NCBI RefSeq assembly: GCF_000496575.1
Contig: NZ_AYKT01000023.1
Span: 1-32,456, forward strand
From: Geobacillus thermodenitrificans subsp. thermodenitrificans DSM 465
GTDB taxonomy: Bacteria > Bacillota > Bacilli > Bacillales > Anoxybacillaceae
Direction of reading: 5' to 3'
Length of the DNA stretch: 32,456 nucleotides
Part shown: one piece after another, positions 17,931 to 26,966 of the stretch
Layout of the letters: every line of letters begins with the position of its first letter
Position numbering within the stretch: position 1 is the first letter of the stretch
Program-made: the position numbers and the translations under genes
Notes under the pieces: model-generated
Seen by the model: the letters and a program-made list of their open reading frames with translations, nothing else
Database searches by the model: none
Told to the model about the DNA's origin: nothing

Positions 17931-18221
17931 ATGGAAGTGACAGACGTAAGATTACGCCGCGTCAATACCGAAGGACGGATGAAAGCGATCGCCTCCATTA
18001 CGTTGGACAACGAATTTGTCGTCCATGACATCCGTGTCATTGACGGGAATAACGGACTGTTTGTTGCGATGCCGAGCAAGCGCACACCAGACGGGGAGTT
18101 CCGCGATATCGCCCATCCGATCAATTCCGCTACGCGCGGAAAAATCCAAGAGGCGATCTTAGCTGAATACCACCGCCTCGGGAAGTTGGAAGAAGAACTT
18201 GAAGAAGCTGGCGCTTCGTAA
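17931..18221 (+). CDS. spoVG: Septation and sporulation regulator SpoVG
   Basis: 96-residue RNA/DNA-binding protein affecting septation, sporulation and, in other Firmicutes, virulence and capsule. Near-identical to B. subtilis SpoVG (97). [20 protein letters not shown] and [22 protein letters not shown] are family hallmarks. The ATG at 17931 follows AAAGGTGGTGA; the GTG codons at 17919 and 17922 are part of that ribosome site. It is driven by a textbook sigma-H promoter and probably repressed by AbrB in growth. Confidence 0.97.
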
Positions 18222-18230
18222 ACATATTGA

Positions 18231-18269
18231 AGAGAGCTTAGGCAAAATTGGCCAAGCTCTCTATTTTTT
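18231..18269 (+). terminator. Terminator after spoVG
   Basis: Stem AGAGAGCTT (18231-18239) with AAGCTCTCT (18254-18262), extended by GGC/GCC, then a run of T. Confidence 0.9.
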
Positions 18270-18288
18270 TGGCAAATGCATTGTTTCC

Positions 18289-18317
18289 TTGAAATGAGCA
18301 GCCAATTCATATATATT
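18289..18317 (+). promoter_or_regulatory. Sigma-A promoter of glmU-prs
   Basis: TTGAAA (18289-18294), 17-base spacer, TATATT (18312-18317), just after the spoVG terminator. Confidence 0.6.
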
Positions 18318-18353
18318 CAATTATGGATAAAAGGGTAATTGGGGGCCTTTCAC

Positions 18354-19733
18354 ATGGTAAAGCGATATGCAGTCATTTTGGCGGCCGGACAAGGAACGAG
18401 GATGAAATCCAAGTTGTATAAGGTACTTCATCCCGTTTGCGGCAAGCCAATGGTTCAGCACGTAGTGGACCAAGTGTCCAAGCTTGGGGTAGAAAAAACG
18501 ATTGCAGTAGTGGGATTTGGGGCGGAGCAAGTGAAAGAACAGCTCGGCGCCCAGTGTGAATACGCCTTGCAAGAAAAGCAGCTCGGGACAGCACACGCGG
18601 TAATGCAGGCCGCGCCTCATTTGCAAAACCTTGAAGGGATCACCATCGTGGTCTGTGGTGATACACCGCTCATCACCGCTGAGACGATGGAAGCGCTCCT
18701 CGAGCACCATATGACCGCTGGGGCGAAGGCGACCGTATTGACGGCCATCGCTGACGATCCGACCGGATATGGCCGCATTGTTCGCAACAGTGATGGCCAT
18801 GTTGAAAAAATTGTTGAGCATAAAGATGCGAATGAACAAGAGCGGGAAATCCGCGAGATTAACACGGGAACGTATTGCTTCGATAATCGAATGTTGTTTC
18901 AAGCGCTTACAAAAGTAACAAACAATAATGCCCAAGGCGAATATTATTTAACCGATGTGATCGAAATTATAAAAGCGGATGGTGGCATTGTCTCCGCTTA
19001 TCAGGCACCGTCGTTTGACGAAACGATCGGTATCAATGACCGCATCGCGCTTGCTGAGGCGGAACGGATTATGCGCGATCGCATTTGCCGCCAACATATG
19101 AAAAACGGGGTGACGATCATCGACCCGGCTTGCACTTATATTTCAGCTGAAGCGACGATCGGGCGCGATACGGTCATTTATCCTGGTACGGTCATCGAGG
19201 GAAAGACAGTGATCGGCGAAGATTGTACGATCGGGCCCCATTCAGAAATTAAAAACTGTCACATCGGCCACCGCACATCTATTCGCCACTCGGTCGCCCA
19301 TGACAGCGAGATCGGCGACGATGTGACGATCGGTCCGTTCGCCCATATTCGTCCGCTGTCGAAAATTGACGATGAGGTACGAATCGGTAACTTTGTCGAG
19401 GTGAAAAAATCGACATTCGGTAAAGGAAGCAAAGCTTCGCATTTAAGCTATATTGGGGATGCAGAAGTCGGAGCCGATGTCAACCTTGGCTGTGGATCGA
19501 TTACGGTCAATTACGATGGTGTGCATAAGTATCGGACGAAAATTGAAGACGGTGCATTTATTGGCTGCAACGCCAACTTGATTGCGCCGGTCACGATCGG
19601 CCAAGGCGCTTACGTCGCCGCTGGATCGACGGTCACCGATGATGTTCCCGGCCGTGCGCTCGCTATTGGTCGCGCTCGACAAGTGAACAAAGAAAATTAT
19701 GTGGATCGCCTGCGAGGCAAGAAAAAATCTTAA
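18354..19733 (+). CDS. glmU: Bifunctional UDP-GlcNAc pyrophosphorylase / GlcN-1-P acetyltransferase
   Basis: Makes UDP-GlcNAc from glucosamine-1-phosphate in two steps, for peptidoglycan and teichoic acids. 459 residues. The N-terminal uridyltransferase domain (1-230) starts with [12 protein letters not shown] (9-20) and holds GTAHAV and GDTPL; the C-terminal left-handed beta-helix (about 250-459) shows hexapeptide repeats (such as [13 protein letters not shown]) and the acetyltransferase segment [12 protein letters not shown] and [11 protein letters not shown]. The ATG at 18354 gives [15 protein letters not shown] lies eight bases upstream. prs follows after 12 bases, so the two form an operon. 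Confidence 0.97.
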   Translation: MVKRYAVILAAGQGTRMKSKLYKVLHPVCGKPMVQHVVDQVSKLGVEKTIAVVGFGAEQVKEQLGAQCEYALQEKQLGTAHAVMQAAPHLQNLEGITIVVCGDTPLITAETMEALLEHHMTAGAKATVLTAIADDPTGYGRIVRNSDGHVEKIVEHKDANEQEREIREINTGTYCFDNRMLFQALTKVTNNNAQGEYYLTDVIEIIKADGGIVSAYQAPSFDETIGINDRIALAEAERIMRDRICRQHMKNGVTIIDPACTYISAEATIGRDTVIYPGTVIEGKTVIGEDCTIGPHSEIKNCHIGHRTSIRHSVAHDSEIGDDVTIGPFAHIRPLSKIDDEVRIGNFVEVKKSTFGKGSKASHLSYIGDAEVGADVNLGCGSITVNYDGVHKYRTKIEDGAFIGCNANLIAPVTIGQGAYVAAGSTVTDDVPGRALAIGRARQVNKENYVDRLRGKKKS

Positions 19734-19745
19734 TGGAGGTTTATC

Positions 19746-20693
19746 ATGTCTGAATGCCAACACCAATTAAAGTTGTTCGCCCTGAACTCGAACATGAAGC
19801 TAGCGAAACAAATTGCTGAAACCATGGGGATCGAGCTTGGCAAGTGTTCAGTATCCCGTTTTAGCGATGGAGAAATTCAAATTAACATCGAAGAAAGCAT
19901 CCGCGGCGACGATGTATTTGTCATCCAATCGACAAGCGTCCCGGTCAATGAGCATTTAATGGAACTGCTCATTATGATCGATGCATTAAAACGTGCTTCA
20001 GCGCGCACGATCAATATCGTAATGCCATACTACGGTTATGCGCGACAAGACCGGAAAGCGCGCTCGCGCGAGCCGATTACAGCGAAACTCGTGGCCAACT
20101 TGCTGGAAACAGCCGGGGCATCGCGCGTCATTACGCTCGATTTGCATGCTCCGCAAATCCAAGGGTTTTTCGATATCCCGATCGATCATTTAATGGGTGT
20201 TCCGATTTTAGCGGATTACTTTAAAAGCAAACAGTTGGATGATGTCGTCATCGTTTCCCCGGACCATGGCGGTGTGACGCGGGCACGCAAGTTGGCTGAT
20301 CGTCTGAAGGCACCGCTCGCTATTATTGACAAACGCCGGCCGCGGCCAAACGCTGTTGAAGTAATGAACATCATCGGTCAAGTGAAAGGAAAGACGGCCA
20401 TTTTGATTGATGACATTATCGATACAGCTGGGACGATTACGCTGGGGGCGAACGCCCTTGTTGAAAACGGGGCGAAAGAAGTGTACGCATGCTGTACTCA
20501 CCCGGTGTTGTCCGGTCCGGCGATTGAGCGTATTCAAAATTCCAAAATTAAGGAGCTTGTCGTCACCAATTCGATTGCCTTGCCAGAAGAGAAGAAAATT
20601 GATAAAATTGTAGAGCTGTCGGTGGCGCCGCTCATTGCTGAAGCGATTACGCGCGTGTATGAAATGCAATCCGTCAGCGTCCTGTTCGACTAA
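19746..20693 (+). CDS. prs: Ribose-phosphate pyrophosphokinase
   Basis: Makes PRPP from ribose-5-phosphate and ATP for nucleotide, histidine and tryptophan synthesis. 315 residues, class [36 protein letters not shown] (flexible and ATP-binding), [13 protein letters not shown] and the PRPP loop DDIIDTAGT (222-230) are all present. TGGAGG precedes the ATG. It is co-transcribed with glmU, and its product is the effector of PurR. Confidence 0.97.
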   Translation: MSECQHQLKLFALNSNMKLAKQIAETMGIELGKCSVSRFSDGEIQINIEESIRGDDVFVIQSTSVPVNEHLMELLIMIDALKRASARTINIVMPYYGYARQDRKARSREPITAKLVANLLETAGASRVITLDLHAPQIQGFFDIPIDHLMGVPILADYFKSKQLDDVVIVSPDHGGVTRARKLADRLKAPLAIIDKRRPRPNAVEVMNIIGQVKGKTAILIDDIIDTAGTITLGANALVENGAKEVYACCTHPVLSGPAIERIQNSKIKELVVTNSIALPEEKKIDKIVELSVAPLIAEAITRVYEMQSVSVLFD

Positions 20694-20704
20694 ACACAAA
20701 GCAT

Positions 20705-20730
20705 GTTTAACCCTTCTTGTTTTAGGATAA
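20705..20730 (+). promoter_or_regulatory. Candidate sigma-B promoter of ctc
   Basis: GTTTAA (20705-20710), 14-base spacer, GGATAA (20725-20730); one base differs from the sigma-B consensus (GTTTAA, 12-15, GGGWAW). ctc is a classic sigma-B gene in B. subtilis. Confidence 0.5.
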
Positions 20731-20768
20731 AGTAGACAATAGATTCTAATTCAGGAAGGTGAAGAAAC

Positions 20769-21401
20769 ATGGCGATTGTGTTGGGAGCGAAAGAACGCAA
20801 GGACAAAAAACATTCAACATTGCGGCGTATTCGTTCGCAAGGAGGCATTCCGGCGGTATTGTACGGCAAAAAGGTCGATAATAAAATGATTTCCATCAGC
20901 GCCGCTGATCTTGAGAAGGCGCTACGCGAGGGTGGACGTCACAGCTTAGTGACGCTGAAAGTCGACGGGGAAGATTACTCGGTTCTATTGCGTGAAGTGC
21001 AGCGTGATCCATTGCGTGGCGAGCTTCTTCACGCTGACTTTCAAGCGGTCGATATGTCGGCGGAAGTCGATGTTGACGTGGAAGTCCGCTTAGTGGGCGA
21101 AGCGCCTGGAGTAAAAGATGGCGGCGTGTTGCAGCAAAACTTGCACGAATTATCGATCCGCGTTTTGCCGGCAAACATTCCGCCTGCGATTGAAGTGGAC
21201 ATCTCCGGTTTGCAAGTCGGCGATGTCATCACAGTCGGCGACGTGCAAACAGGCGGAACATTTGAAATCAATCATGAACCTTCCGAAGTCATCGCGACGA
21301 TCTTGCCGCCGCAACAGGAAGAAGAAATCCATAGCGGTGAGCAGCAAGAGCCGGGACAGCCTGAGGCTGAAGAAGGAAGAGAAACGACGCCAGAAGGATG
21401 A
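20769..21401 (+). CDS. ctc: General stress protein Ctc / ribosomal protein L25 (TL5 type)
   Basis: Long form of ribosomal protein L25 that binds 5S rRNA. 210 residues. The N-terminal 5S-binding domain (about 1-95) begins ERKDKKHSTLRRIRSQGGIPAVLYG in effect, and the C-terminal beta domain (about 96-185) includes VRLVGEAPGVKDGG and LPANIPPAIEVDISGL. The end is acidic and low-complexity (glutamate, glutamine, proline), as in other Ctc proteins. CAGGAAGGTG precedes the ATG. A sigma-B-like promoter lies upstream, suggesting stress induction, and a terminator follows. Confidence 0.93.
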   Translation: MAIVLGAKERKDKKHSTLRRIRSQGGIPAVLYGKKVDNKMISISAADLEKALREGGRHSLVTLKVDGEDYSVLLREVQRDPLRGELLHADFQAVDMSAEVDVDVEVRLVGEAPGVKDGGVLQQNLHELSIRVLPANIPPAIEVDISGLQVGDVITVGDVQTGGTFEINHEPSEVIATILPPQQEEEIHSGEQQEPGQPEAEEGRETTPEG

Positions 21402-21402
21402 T

Positions 21403-21430
21403 AGACGTAACCGTTTCGGTTACGTCTTTT
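21403..21430 (+). terminator. Terminator after ctc
   Basis: Stem AGACGTAACC (21403-21412) with GGTTACGTCT (21418-21427), five-base loop, short T run. Confidence 0.88.
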
Positions 21431-21461
21431 GTAGTATCATGTACAGAGAGGAGCACGGCCA

Positions 21462-22022
21462 TTGAAGCTGTTTGTCGGGCTCGGAAACCCGGGCAAGGAG
21501 TATGAACAAACGCGCCATAACATCGGTTTTTTCGTCATTGATGAGTTGGCTAAACGTTGGAACGTTTCGTTGAAAACCGCTAAATTCCGTGGCTTGTTCG
21601 GAACGGCTTCCGTTTTCGGCGAAAAAGTGGCATTATGCAAACCTTTAACATATATGAATTTATCAGGGGAATGTGTTTGCCCGCTCATCGACTTCTACGA
21701 TATTGCCGTCGACGATGTTATTATTATATACGATGACCTCGATCTCCCGCCGGGGAAAATCCGCCTTCGTCTAAAAGGAGGCTCCGGTGGTCATAATGGT
21801 GTCAAGTCGATCATTCACCATCTTGGCACGGAGCAGTTTAAGCGCATTCGCATCGGCATCGGTCGGCCAACAAATGGGCAACCAGTTGCTGATTACGTAC
21901 TTAGCCGTTTTACGGAAGAAGAAAAGCCAGCGGTAATGGAAGCTGTTTTGCGGGCTGCCGATGCGTGTGAACAGGCAGTGACGACACCGTTTATCCAAGT
22001 GATGAATGACTTTAACGAGTGA
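21462..22022 (+). CDS. pth: Peptidyl-tRNA hydrolase (SpoVC)
   Basis: Frees tRNA from peptidyl-tRNA that drops off the ribosome; essential, and a temperature-sensitive allele blocks sporulation in B. subtilis (spoVC). 186 residues. [15 protein letters not shown] holds N10 and the catalytic H19; [23 protein letters not shown] and GGHNGVKSI complete the site. The start is a TTG at 21462, eight bases after AGAGAGGAG. Confidence 0.96.
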   Translation: MKLFVGLGNPGKEYEQTRHNIGFFVIDELAKRWNVSLKTAKFRGLFGTASVFGEKVALCKPLTYMNLSGECVCPLIDFYDIAVDDVIIIYDDLDLPPGKIRLRLKGGSGGHNGVKSIIHHLGTEQFKRIRIGIGRPTNGQPVADYVLSRFTEEEKPAVMEAVLRAADACEQAVTTPFIQVMNDFNE

Positions 22023-22124
22023 ATATTTTCCTCTGAACTGGTACACAATGTGAGTACGGAAGGCGCGAGGCATTGACTTCGCCTGCCTTGCGGACGGAAC
22101 AGTCCAGTGAGGAGGTTTGCTCGG

Positions 22125-22355
22125 ATGGCATTGCACTACTATTGCCGTCATTGTGGCGCAAAAGTTGGCACGATTGACCACGTATCCATATATAGTGAAA
22201 AACTAGGATTCCATCATTTGACTGAAGAGGAACGACTTGACATGATTTCGTACGAGCCGAACGGTGACATTCATGTAAAAACGATTTGTGAAGATTGCCA
22301 AGAGGCGTTGGTGCGAAATCCGGAATGGCATCAATATGAAAAATTTATTCACTAG
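22125..22355 (+). CDS. fin: Anti-sigma-F factor Fin (YabK)
   Basis: 76-residue zinc protein that inhibits sigma-F in the forespore and helps the switch from sigma-F to sigma-G. Same length as B. subtilis Fin, with nearly identical start ([11 protein letters not shown]) and end ([14 protein letters not shown]). Two CxxC pairs, C7/C10 and C55/C58, bind zinc. The ATG at 22125 follows AGGAGGT; the frame is open from a GTG at 22107 that lies inside that ribosome site. No clear sigma-F promoter was found upstream. With csfB, the window holds the anti-sigma factors for both forespore sigmas. Confidence 0.93.
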   Translation: MALHYYCRHCGAKVGTIDHVSIYSEKLGFHHLTEEERLDMISYEPNGDIHVKTICEDCQEALVRNPEWHQYEKFIH

Positions 22356-22360
22356 GCGCA

Positions 22361-22384
22361 GCTTTGGGCGACCAAAGCGTTTTT
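22361..22384 (+). terminator. Terminator after fin
   Basis: Stem GCTTTGG (22361-22367) with CCAAAGC (22372-22378), four-base loop, then GTTTTTG. Confidence 0.8.
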
Positions 22385-22444
22385 GCATTTTCGCCAAATG
22401 GCTAAAAGGGGAAGAAACTGATGTTGGAAGGAGGGGGGATAGAG

Positions 22445-25400
22445 GTGCTTTCTCTGCATCGCTATTTAGCTGAAAATCAGGATGTTCGCACGATCATTGA
22501 AGGAATCCATGTCCGCCTGAAAGAACAGCTTGTCGCCGGGCTGTCAGGGTCGGCTCGGTCTGTTTTTATTTCCACCCTTTATAAGGAGACAGGGCGGCCG
22601 ATGTTAGTGGTGGCCCATAACTTGTTTCAGGCGCAAAAAATATATGACGATCTCGTTTCGTTGTTGGGGCCGGATGATGTGTTTCTTTATTCGGTCAACG
22701 AAGTCATCGCCGCTGAAATGGCGGTCGCCAGTCCGGAGTTGAAGGCACAACGTCTCGAAATTATGAATCATTGGGCGCAAGAAGGAAAAGGGGTTGTTGT
22801 CTGTCCAGTCGCCGGCTTGCGGCGATTGCTGCCGCCGCTGTCGCTTTGGAAGCATTACTTGTTTACGTTCTCGGTTGGACAAGAGCTCGATTTGGAACGC
22901 TATAAGCAGCTGTTTGTCGAAATGGGATACAAGCGGGTCGCCACCGTTTCTGCTCCCGGGGAGTTCAGCATCCGTGGCGGCATCGTTGACATTTATCCGC
23001 TAACGGCTGAGCTTCCGTATCGTATTGAGCTGTTTGATACAGAAATTGAATCGATTCGAACGTTCACCCCTGATGACCAGCGTTCACACGAGCAGGTGGA
23101 CCGCGTCATGATCGGGCCGGCCGACGAAATTATTCTTAATGAGGAGGCACGGCAGCGAGGAATCGAACGAATCGAAGCCGGGCTTGCAGCTAGTTTGGAA
23201 AACATCAAAGATGATGCTGCCAAGCAGCGGATGTACGAGCATATCCACGCTGAATTGGAACAGCTGCGCGAGGGACAGGAAATCGAACAACAATATAAAT
23301 ATATGTCTCTTTTTTATGAAAAGGCTGCGAGTTTACTAGATTATTTGCCAGAAGATGGCGTGCTGCTGATGGATGAAATGAGCCGGTTGCAGGAGGCGGC
23401 TGAGCGACTTGATCGCGAAGAAGCGGAATGGTATACAAGCTTACTCGACGGCGGAAAAATGATCCATGATGTGCCGATTTCGCACTCATTTTCTGAATTG
23501 TTGCAAAAGAGTCGATTCCAACGGGTGTACTTGTCCTTATTTTTACGTCATGCACCTCATACTCATCCGCAAAATGTCGTCAATATTACATGTAAGCAAA
23601 TGCAAAACTTTCATGGGCAAATGGCTCTTCTTCAGTCTGAGATCGAGCGATGGAAAAAGGCGAACTATGCGGTCGTCTTTTTGGCGCCGGATGCCGAGCG
23701 GGTGAAAAAGTTGCAGTCGCTGCTTGAAGATTACGAGATCGATGCGCTGCCGCTGCCGCACGAAGCGGCGTTGTTGCACGGCAAATGTCAGCTCCTTCAA
23801 GGCGATTTAAATACAGGGTTTGAGCTGCCACTGCAAAAACTGGCGGTCATCACCGAGGAAGAACTGTTCAAAAAGCGGGCCAAACGCCCAGTGCGCCGAC
23901 AAAAGTTGTCGAATGCCGAGCGGATCAAAAGCTATGCCGAACTGCAAGTCGGCGACTATGTTGTCCATGTCAACCACGGTATCGGAAAATATTTAGGCAT
24001 CGAGACGTTAGAAATCAACGGAGTGCATAAAGACTATATTCATATCCAATATCAAGGCGGCGATACGCTTTACGTCCCGGTTGATCAAATGGACCAAGTG
24101 CAAAAGTACGTCGGTTCGGAAGGAAAAGAGCCGAAAATTTATAAGCTCGGCGGTACAGAATGGAAAAAAGTCAAAAAGAAAGTGGAGTCTTCTGTCCAAG
24201 ACATTGCGGAAGATTTAATCAAGTTATATGCCGAGCGCGAGGCAAGCAAAGGATATGCATTTTCCCAGGATACAGAAATGCAACGCGAATTTGAAGCGGC
24301 GTTTCCGTACCAAGAGACGGAAGACCAGCTTCGTTCGATCGAGGAAATTAAGCGTGATATGGAAAGCGAAAAGCCGATGGACCGCCTCCTTTGTGGCGAC
24401 GTCGGTTACGGGAAAACGGAAGTGGCGCTGCGGGCGGCATTTAAAGCGATTATGGACGGCAAACAAGTGGCCTTCCTTGTGCCGACGACGATTTTAGCCC
24501 AGCAACATTATGAAACGGTGCGTGAGCGGTTCCAAGGATTTCCGATTAACGTCGGGGTGTTAAACCGGTTTCGGACGAGAAAACAGCAGGCGGAGACGAT
24601 CAAAGGGTTAAAAGACGGCACAATCGACATGGTGATCGGTACGCACCGGCTGTTGTCGAAGGACGTGAAGTTTAAAGATTTAGGCTTGCTCATTATTGAC
24701 GAGGAGCAGCGGTTTGGCGTGGCGCATAAAGAAAAAATTAAGCAGCTGAAGGCGAATATCGACGTGCTTACATTAACAGCAACGCCGATCCCGCGTACGC
24801 TCCATATGTCGATGATCGGTGTACGCGATTTGTCGATCATCGAGACGCCGCCGGAAAACCGTTTTCCGGTACAGACGTATGTAATGGAATATACACCAGA
24901 GCTTGTTAAAGAGGCGATTGAGCGCGAGCTCGCCCGCGATGGGCAAGTATTTTTCCTTTATAACCATATCGAAGATATCGACTTGAGAGCAGAAGAAATC
25001 GCCCAGCTTGTCCCGGAAGCGCGCGTGACGTTTGCGCACGGGCGAATGTCGGAGGCTGAGCTCGAATCGACGATTTTAGCCTTTTTGGAAGGGCAATATG
25101 ACGTGTTGGTGACAACGACGATTATTGAGACAGGCGTCGATATTCCGAACGTCAATACGCTCATCGTGTATGACGCCGACCGGATGGGGCTGTCGCAGCT
25201 GTACCAGCTGCGTGGGCGCGTCGGCCGCTCGAACCGCGTCGCTTATGCATATTTCACGTACCGAAAAGACAAGGTGTTGAATGAAACGGCAGAAAAACGG
25301 TTGCAAGCTATTAAAGAGTTCACCGAGCTTGGTTCCGGGTTTAAAATCGCCATGCGCGATTTGTCGATCCGCGGTGCCGGCAACATTCTCGGCGCGGAAC

Positions 25401-25978
25401 AGCACGGCTTTATCGATTCGGTCGGATTTGATTTATACTCACAAATGCTGAAAGAGGCAATTGAAAAACGGCGTGGCCTTAAACAGGAAGAGGAGCGCCC
25501 GGACGTTGTGATCGACGTAGAAGTTGATGCCTATATTCCGGATACGTACATTTCCGATGGATTACAAAAAATTGAAATGTACAAGCGGTTTAAAGCTGTC
25601 GAGACACTCGAGGACGTTGAGATGCTACGTGAGGAGATGGCGGATCGTTTCGGCGATTATCCGGACGAGGTGGCTTATTTGTTTCAAATTGCGGAAATTA
25701 AAGCGTTGGCGAAGCAGCTCGGCGTTGAATCAATTAAGCAGCATAAGCAACAAATCGATCTTTTATTTACCGAGCAGGCGTCGAAAACAGTGGAAATCCA
25801 GCGCTTATCTGGCATTGGCCGCCAGTATGGCCGCCTGTTTGGATTCGGCATGGATGGGGCGAAGCTGAAAATCGTTCTTTATATTAAACAAATGAAGCCA
25901 CACGAATGGCTGATGATTTTGTATGAGACGTTAAAGCAGCTGTTCGGGGTGGAAAACGAAAAATCAGTGATCGCATGA
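22445..25978 (+). CDS. mfd: Transcription-repair coupling factor Mfd
   Basis: ATP-driven translocase that removes RNA polymerase stalled at DNA damage and recruits UvrA. With the GTG start at 22445 it is 1177 residues, the same as B. subtilis, and the N-terminus (LSLHRYLAENQDVRTI) aligns without gaps; an ATG at 22421 is possible but adds GGA-rich codons that look like the ribosome site. Order: UvrB-like module (1-350, with GEFSIRGGIVDIYPLT), the polymerase-binding CarD-like domain (about 490-560, DYVVHVNHGIGKYLG), and RecG-like helicase motifs GDVGYGKTE (651-659), DEEQ (752-755), TATPIPRTL and QLRGRVGRS, then a C-terminal TRCF domain. Confidence 0.97.
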   Translation: MLSLHRYLAENQDVRTIIEGIHVRLKEQLVAGLSGSARSVFISTLYKETGRPMLVVAHNLFQAQKIYDDLVSLLGPDDVFLYSVNEVIAAEMAVASPELKAQRLEIMNHWAQEGKGVVVCPVAGLRRLLPPLSLWKHYLFTFSVGQELDLERYKQLFVEMGYKRVATVSAPGEFSIRGGIVDIYPLTAELPYRIELFDTEIESIRTFTPDDQRSHEQVDRVMIGPADEIILNEEARQRGIERIEAGLAASLENIKDDAAKQRMYEHIHAELEQLREGQEIEQQYKYMSLFYEKAASLLDYLPEDGVLLMDEMSRLQEAAERLDREEAEWYTSLLDGGKMIHDVPISHSFSELLQKSRFQRVYLSLFLRHAPHTHPQNVVNITCKQMQNFHGQMALLQSEIERWKKANYAVVFLAPDAERVKKLQSLLEDYEIDALPLPHEAALLHGKCQLLQGDLNTGFELPLQKLAVITEEELFKKRAKRPVRRQKLSNAERIKSYAELQVGDYVVHVNHGIGKYLGIETLEINGVHKDYIHIQYQGGDTLYVPVDQMDQVQKYVGSEGKEPKIYKLGGTEWKKVKKKVESSVQDIAEDLIKLYAEREASKGYAFSQDTEMQREFEAAFPYQETEDQLRSIEEIKRDMESEKPMDRLLCGDVGYGKTEVALRAAFKAIMDGKQVAFLVPTTILAQQHYETVRERFQGFPINVGVLNRFRTRKQQAETIKGLKDGTIDMVIGTHRLLSKDVKFKDLGLLIIDEEQRFGVAHKEKIKQLKANIDVLTLTATPIPRTLHMSMIGVRDLSIIETPPENRFPVQTYVMEYTPELVKEAIERELARDGQVFFLYNHIEDIDLRAEEIAQLVPEARVTFAHGRMSEAELESTILAFLEGQYDVLVTTTIIETGVDIPNVNTLIVYDADRMGLSQLYQLRGRVGRSNRVAYAYFTYRKDKVLNETAEKRLQAIKEFTELGSGFKIAMRDLSIRGAGNILGAEQHGFIDSVGFDLYSQMLKEAIEKRRGLKQEEERPDVVIDVEVDAYIPDTYISDGLQKIEMYKRFKAVETLEDVEMLREEMADRFGDYPDEVAYLFQIAEIKALAKQLGVESIKQHKQQIDLLFTEQASKTVEIQRLSGIGRQYGRLFGFGMDGAKLKIVLYIKQMKPHEWLMILYETLKQLFGVENEKSVIA

Positions 25979-26074
25979 CCAGGACAAAAAAGTCGAGTTT
26001 TGTTTTGCATGTTTATGTTTCTGCTGATGTGGCGATAATGAATGATGGACAATTTTATCTAAAATGGGCAAAAT

Positions 26075-26187
26075 CACTTTCATCGCGTATAGAAAGTGGA
26101 TTGTGAAGGATACTAATGACAACAATGGTGAATTCCCCATCACAAAAGGGTTCATCGGAGTATCCTTCAAATCCTAGATGAAAGTGA
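26075..26187 (+). repeat. Nested inverted repeats around the spoVT promoter and ribosome site
   Basis: Outer arms TCACTTTCATC (26074-26084) and GATGAAAGTGA (26177-26187) are perfect complements over 11 bp; inner arms TGAAGGATACT (26104-26114) and AGTATCCTTCA (26159-26169) over 11 bp. The right outer arm overlaps the spoVT Shine-Dalgarno (GTGAGGG, 26184-26190). The left inner arm overlaps the predicted -10. Confidence 0.75.
26087..26115 (+). promoter_or_regulatory. Candidate sigma-G promoter of spoVT
   Basis: GTATA (26087-26091), 17-base spacer, GATACTA (26109-26115). One base differs from the sigma-G -10 (CATWHTA). spoVT is a sigma-G gene in B. subtilis. Confidence 0.5.
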
Positions 26188-26200
26188 GGGTATACAAAGC

Positions 26201-26737
26201 ATGAAAGCAACCGGTATTGTTCGTCGAATTGATGACTTGGGAAGGGTTGTCATTCCGAAGGAAATTCGGAGAACGTTACGCATCCGCGAAGGAGATCCGC
26301 TCGAAATATTTGTTGATCGCGATGGAGAGGTCATTTTGAAAAAATATTCGCCGATCAGTGAGTTGGGTGACTTTGCTAAAGAGTATGCTGAGGCACTGTT
26401 TGACAGCCTCGGGCAGCCCGTGCTCATTTGTGACCGCGACGTATTTATCGCTGTCGCCGGTGTTTCGAAAAAAGAGTATATGAACAAAAGCGTCAGCCCG
26501 CTAGTGGAAAAAGCGATGGAAGAGCGCACTTCTGTCCTCCATACGGAAGAAGGAGAGGTAGAGCTAGTAGACGGGATGACGGAGACGTTGAAGTCGTATA
26601 CGATCGGTCCGATTGTCGCCAACGGCGATCCGATCGGGGCGGTCATCATTTTATCACGCGAGAAGACGCTTGGTGAAGTGGAGCATAAAGCGGTTGAAAC
26701 TGCGGCCAGCTTTTTAGCCCGACAAATGGAACAATAA
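26201..26737 (+). CDS. spoVT: Forespore transcription regulator SpoVT
   Basis: AbrB-family regulator that tunes sigma-G genes in the forespore. 178 residues, as in B. subtilis. The N-terminal swapped-hairpin domain (1-52, MKATGIVRRIDDLGRVVIPKE) is closely related to the AbrB domain encoded at 6743-7036; the C-terminal part (about 55-178) is a GAF-like domain. GTGAGGG lies ten bases before the ATG at 26201 and is part of an inverted repeat. A strong terminator follows. Confidence 0.96.
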   Translation: MKATGIVRRIDDLGRVVIPKEIRRTLRIREGDPLEIFVDRDGEVILKKYSPISELGDFAKEYAEALFDSLGQPVLICDRDVFIAVAGVSKKEYMNKSVSPLVEKAMEERTSVLHTEEGEVELVDGMTETLKSYTIGPIVANGDPIGAVIILSREKTLGEVEHKAVETAASFLARQMEQ

Positions 26738-26747
26738 GCGAAACAAG

Positions 26748-26774
26748 AAGGCAGCTTACAAAGCTGCCTTTTTT
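26748..26774 (+). terminator. Terminator after spoVT
   Basis: Stem AAGGCAGCTT (26748-26757) with AAGCTGCCTT (26761-26770), three-base loop, T run. Confidence 0.92.
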
Positions 26775-26824
26775 CCGTCTGCTAGCCGCTTGGGAAAGTC
26801 GTGGCTTCGGGTAAGACATCGTCT

Positions 26825-26854
26825 TTGTCTAGCAGTCCCATGTTGCGCTATAAT
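26825..26854 (+). promoter_or_regulatory. Candidate sigma-A promoter of the yabM-to-divIC group
   Basis: TTGTCT (26825-26830), 18-base spacer, TATAAT (26849-26854). It leaves a leader of about 100 bases. Confidence 0.45.
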
Positions 26855-26966
26855 ATCGAGCGTAGCCATGGCAATGGAACCGTTTGGCGGCTTTCTCGGT
26901 CGCTGGCGAATGTCCCCAGCCTGGCTATCCGTCGGCAAACGCCATGAAGGCGGGAGGAAAAGCGAT

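Noticed and set aside
18321-18935. 204-codon - strand frame opposite glmU
   Set aside because: It lies wholly over a well-conserved gene, lacks a ribosome site and resembles no family.
26790-26966. N-terminal extension of the yabM flippase from 26790
   Set aside because: The extra codons cover the predicted promoter and leader and have no ribosome site; the ATG at 26967 has a good one and starts at the family N-terminus.
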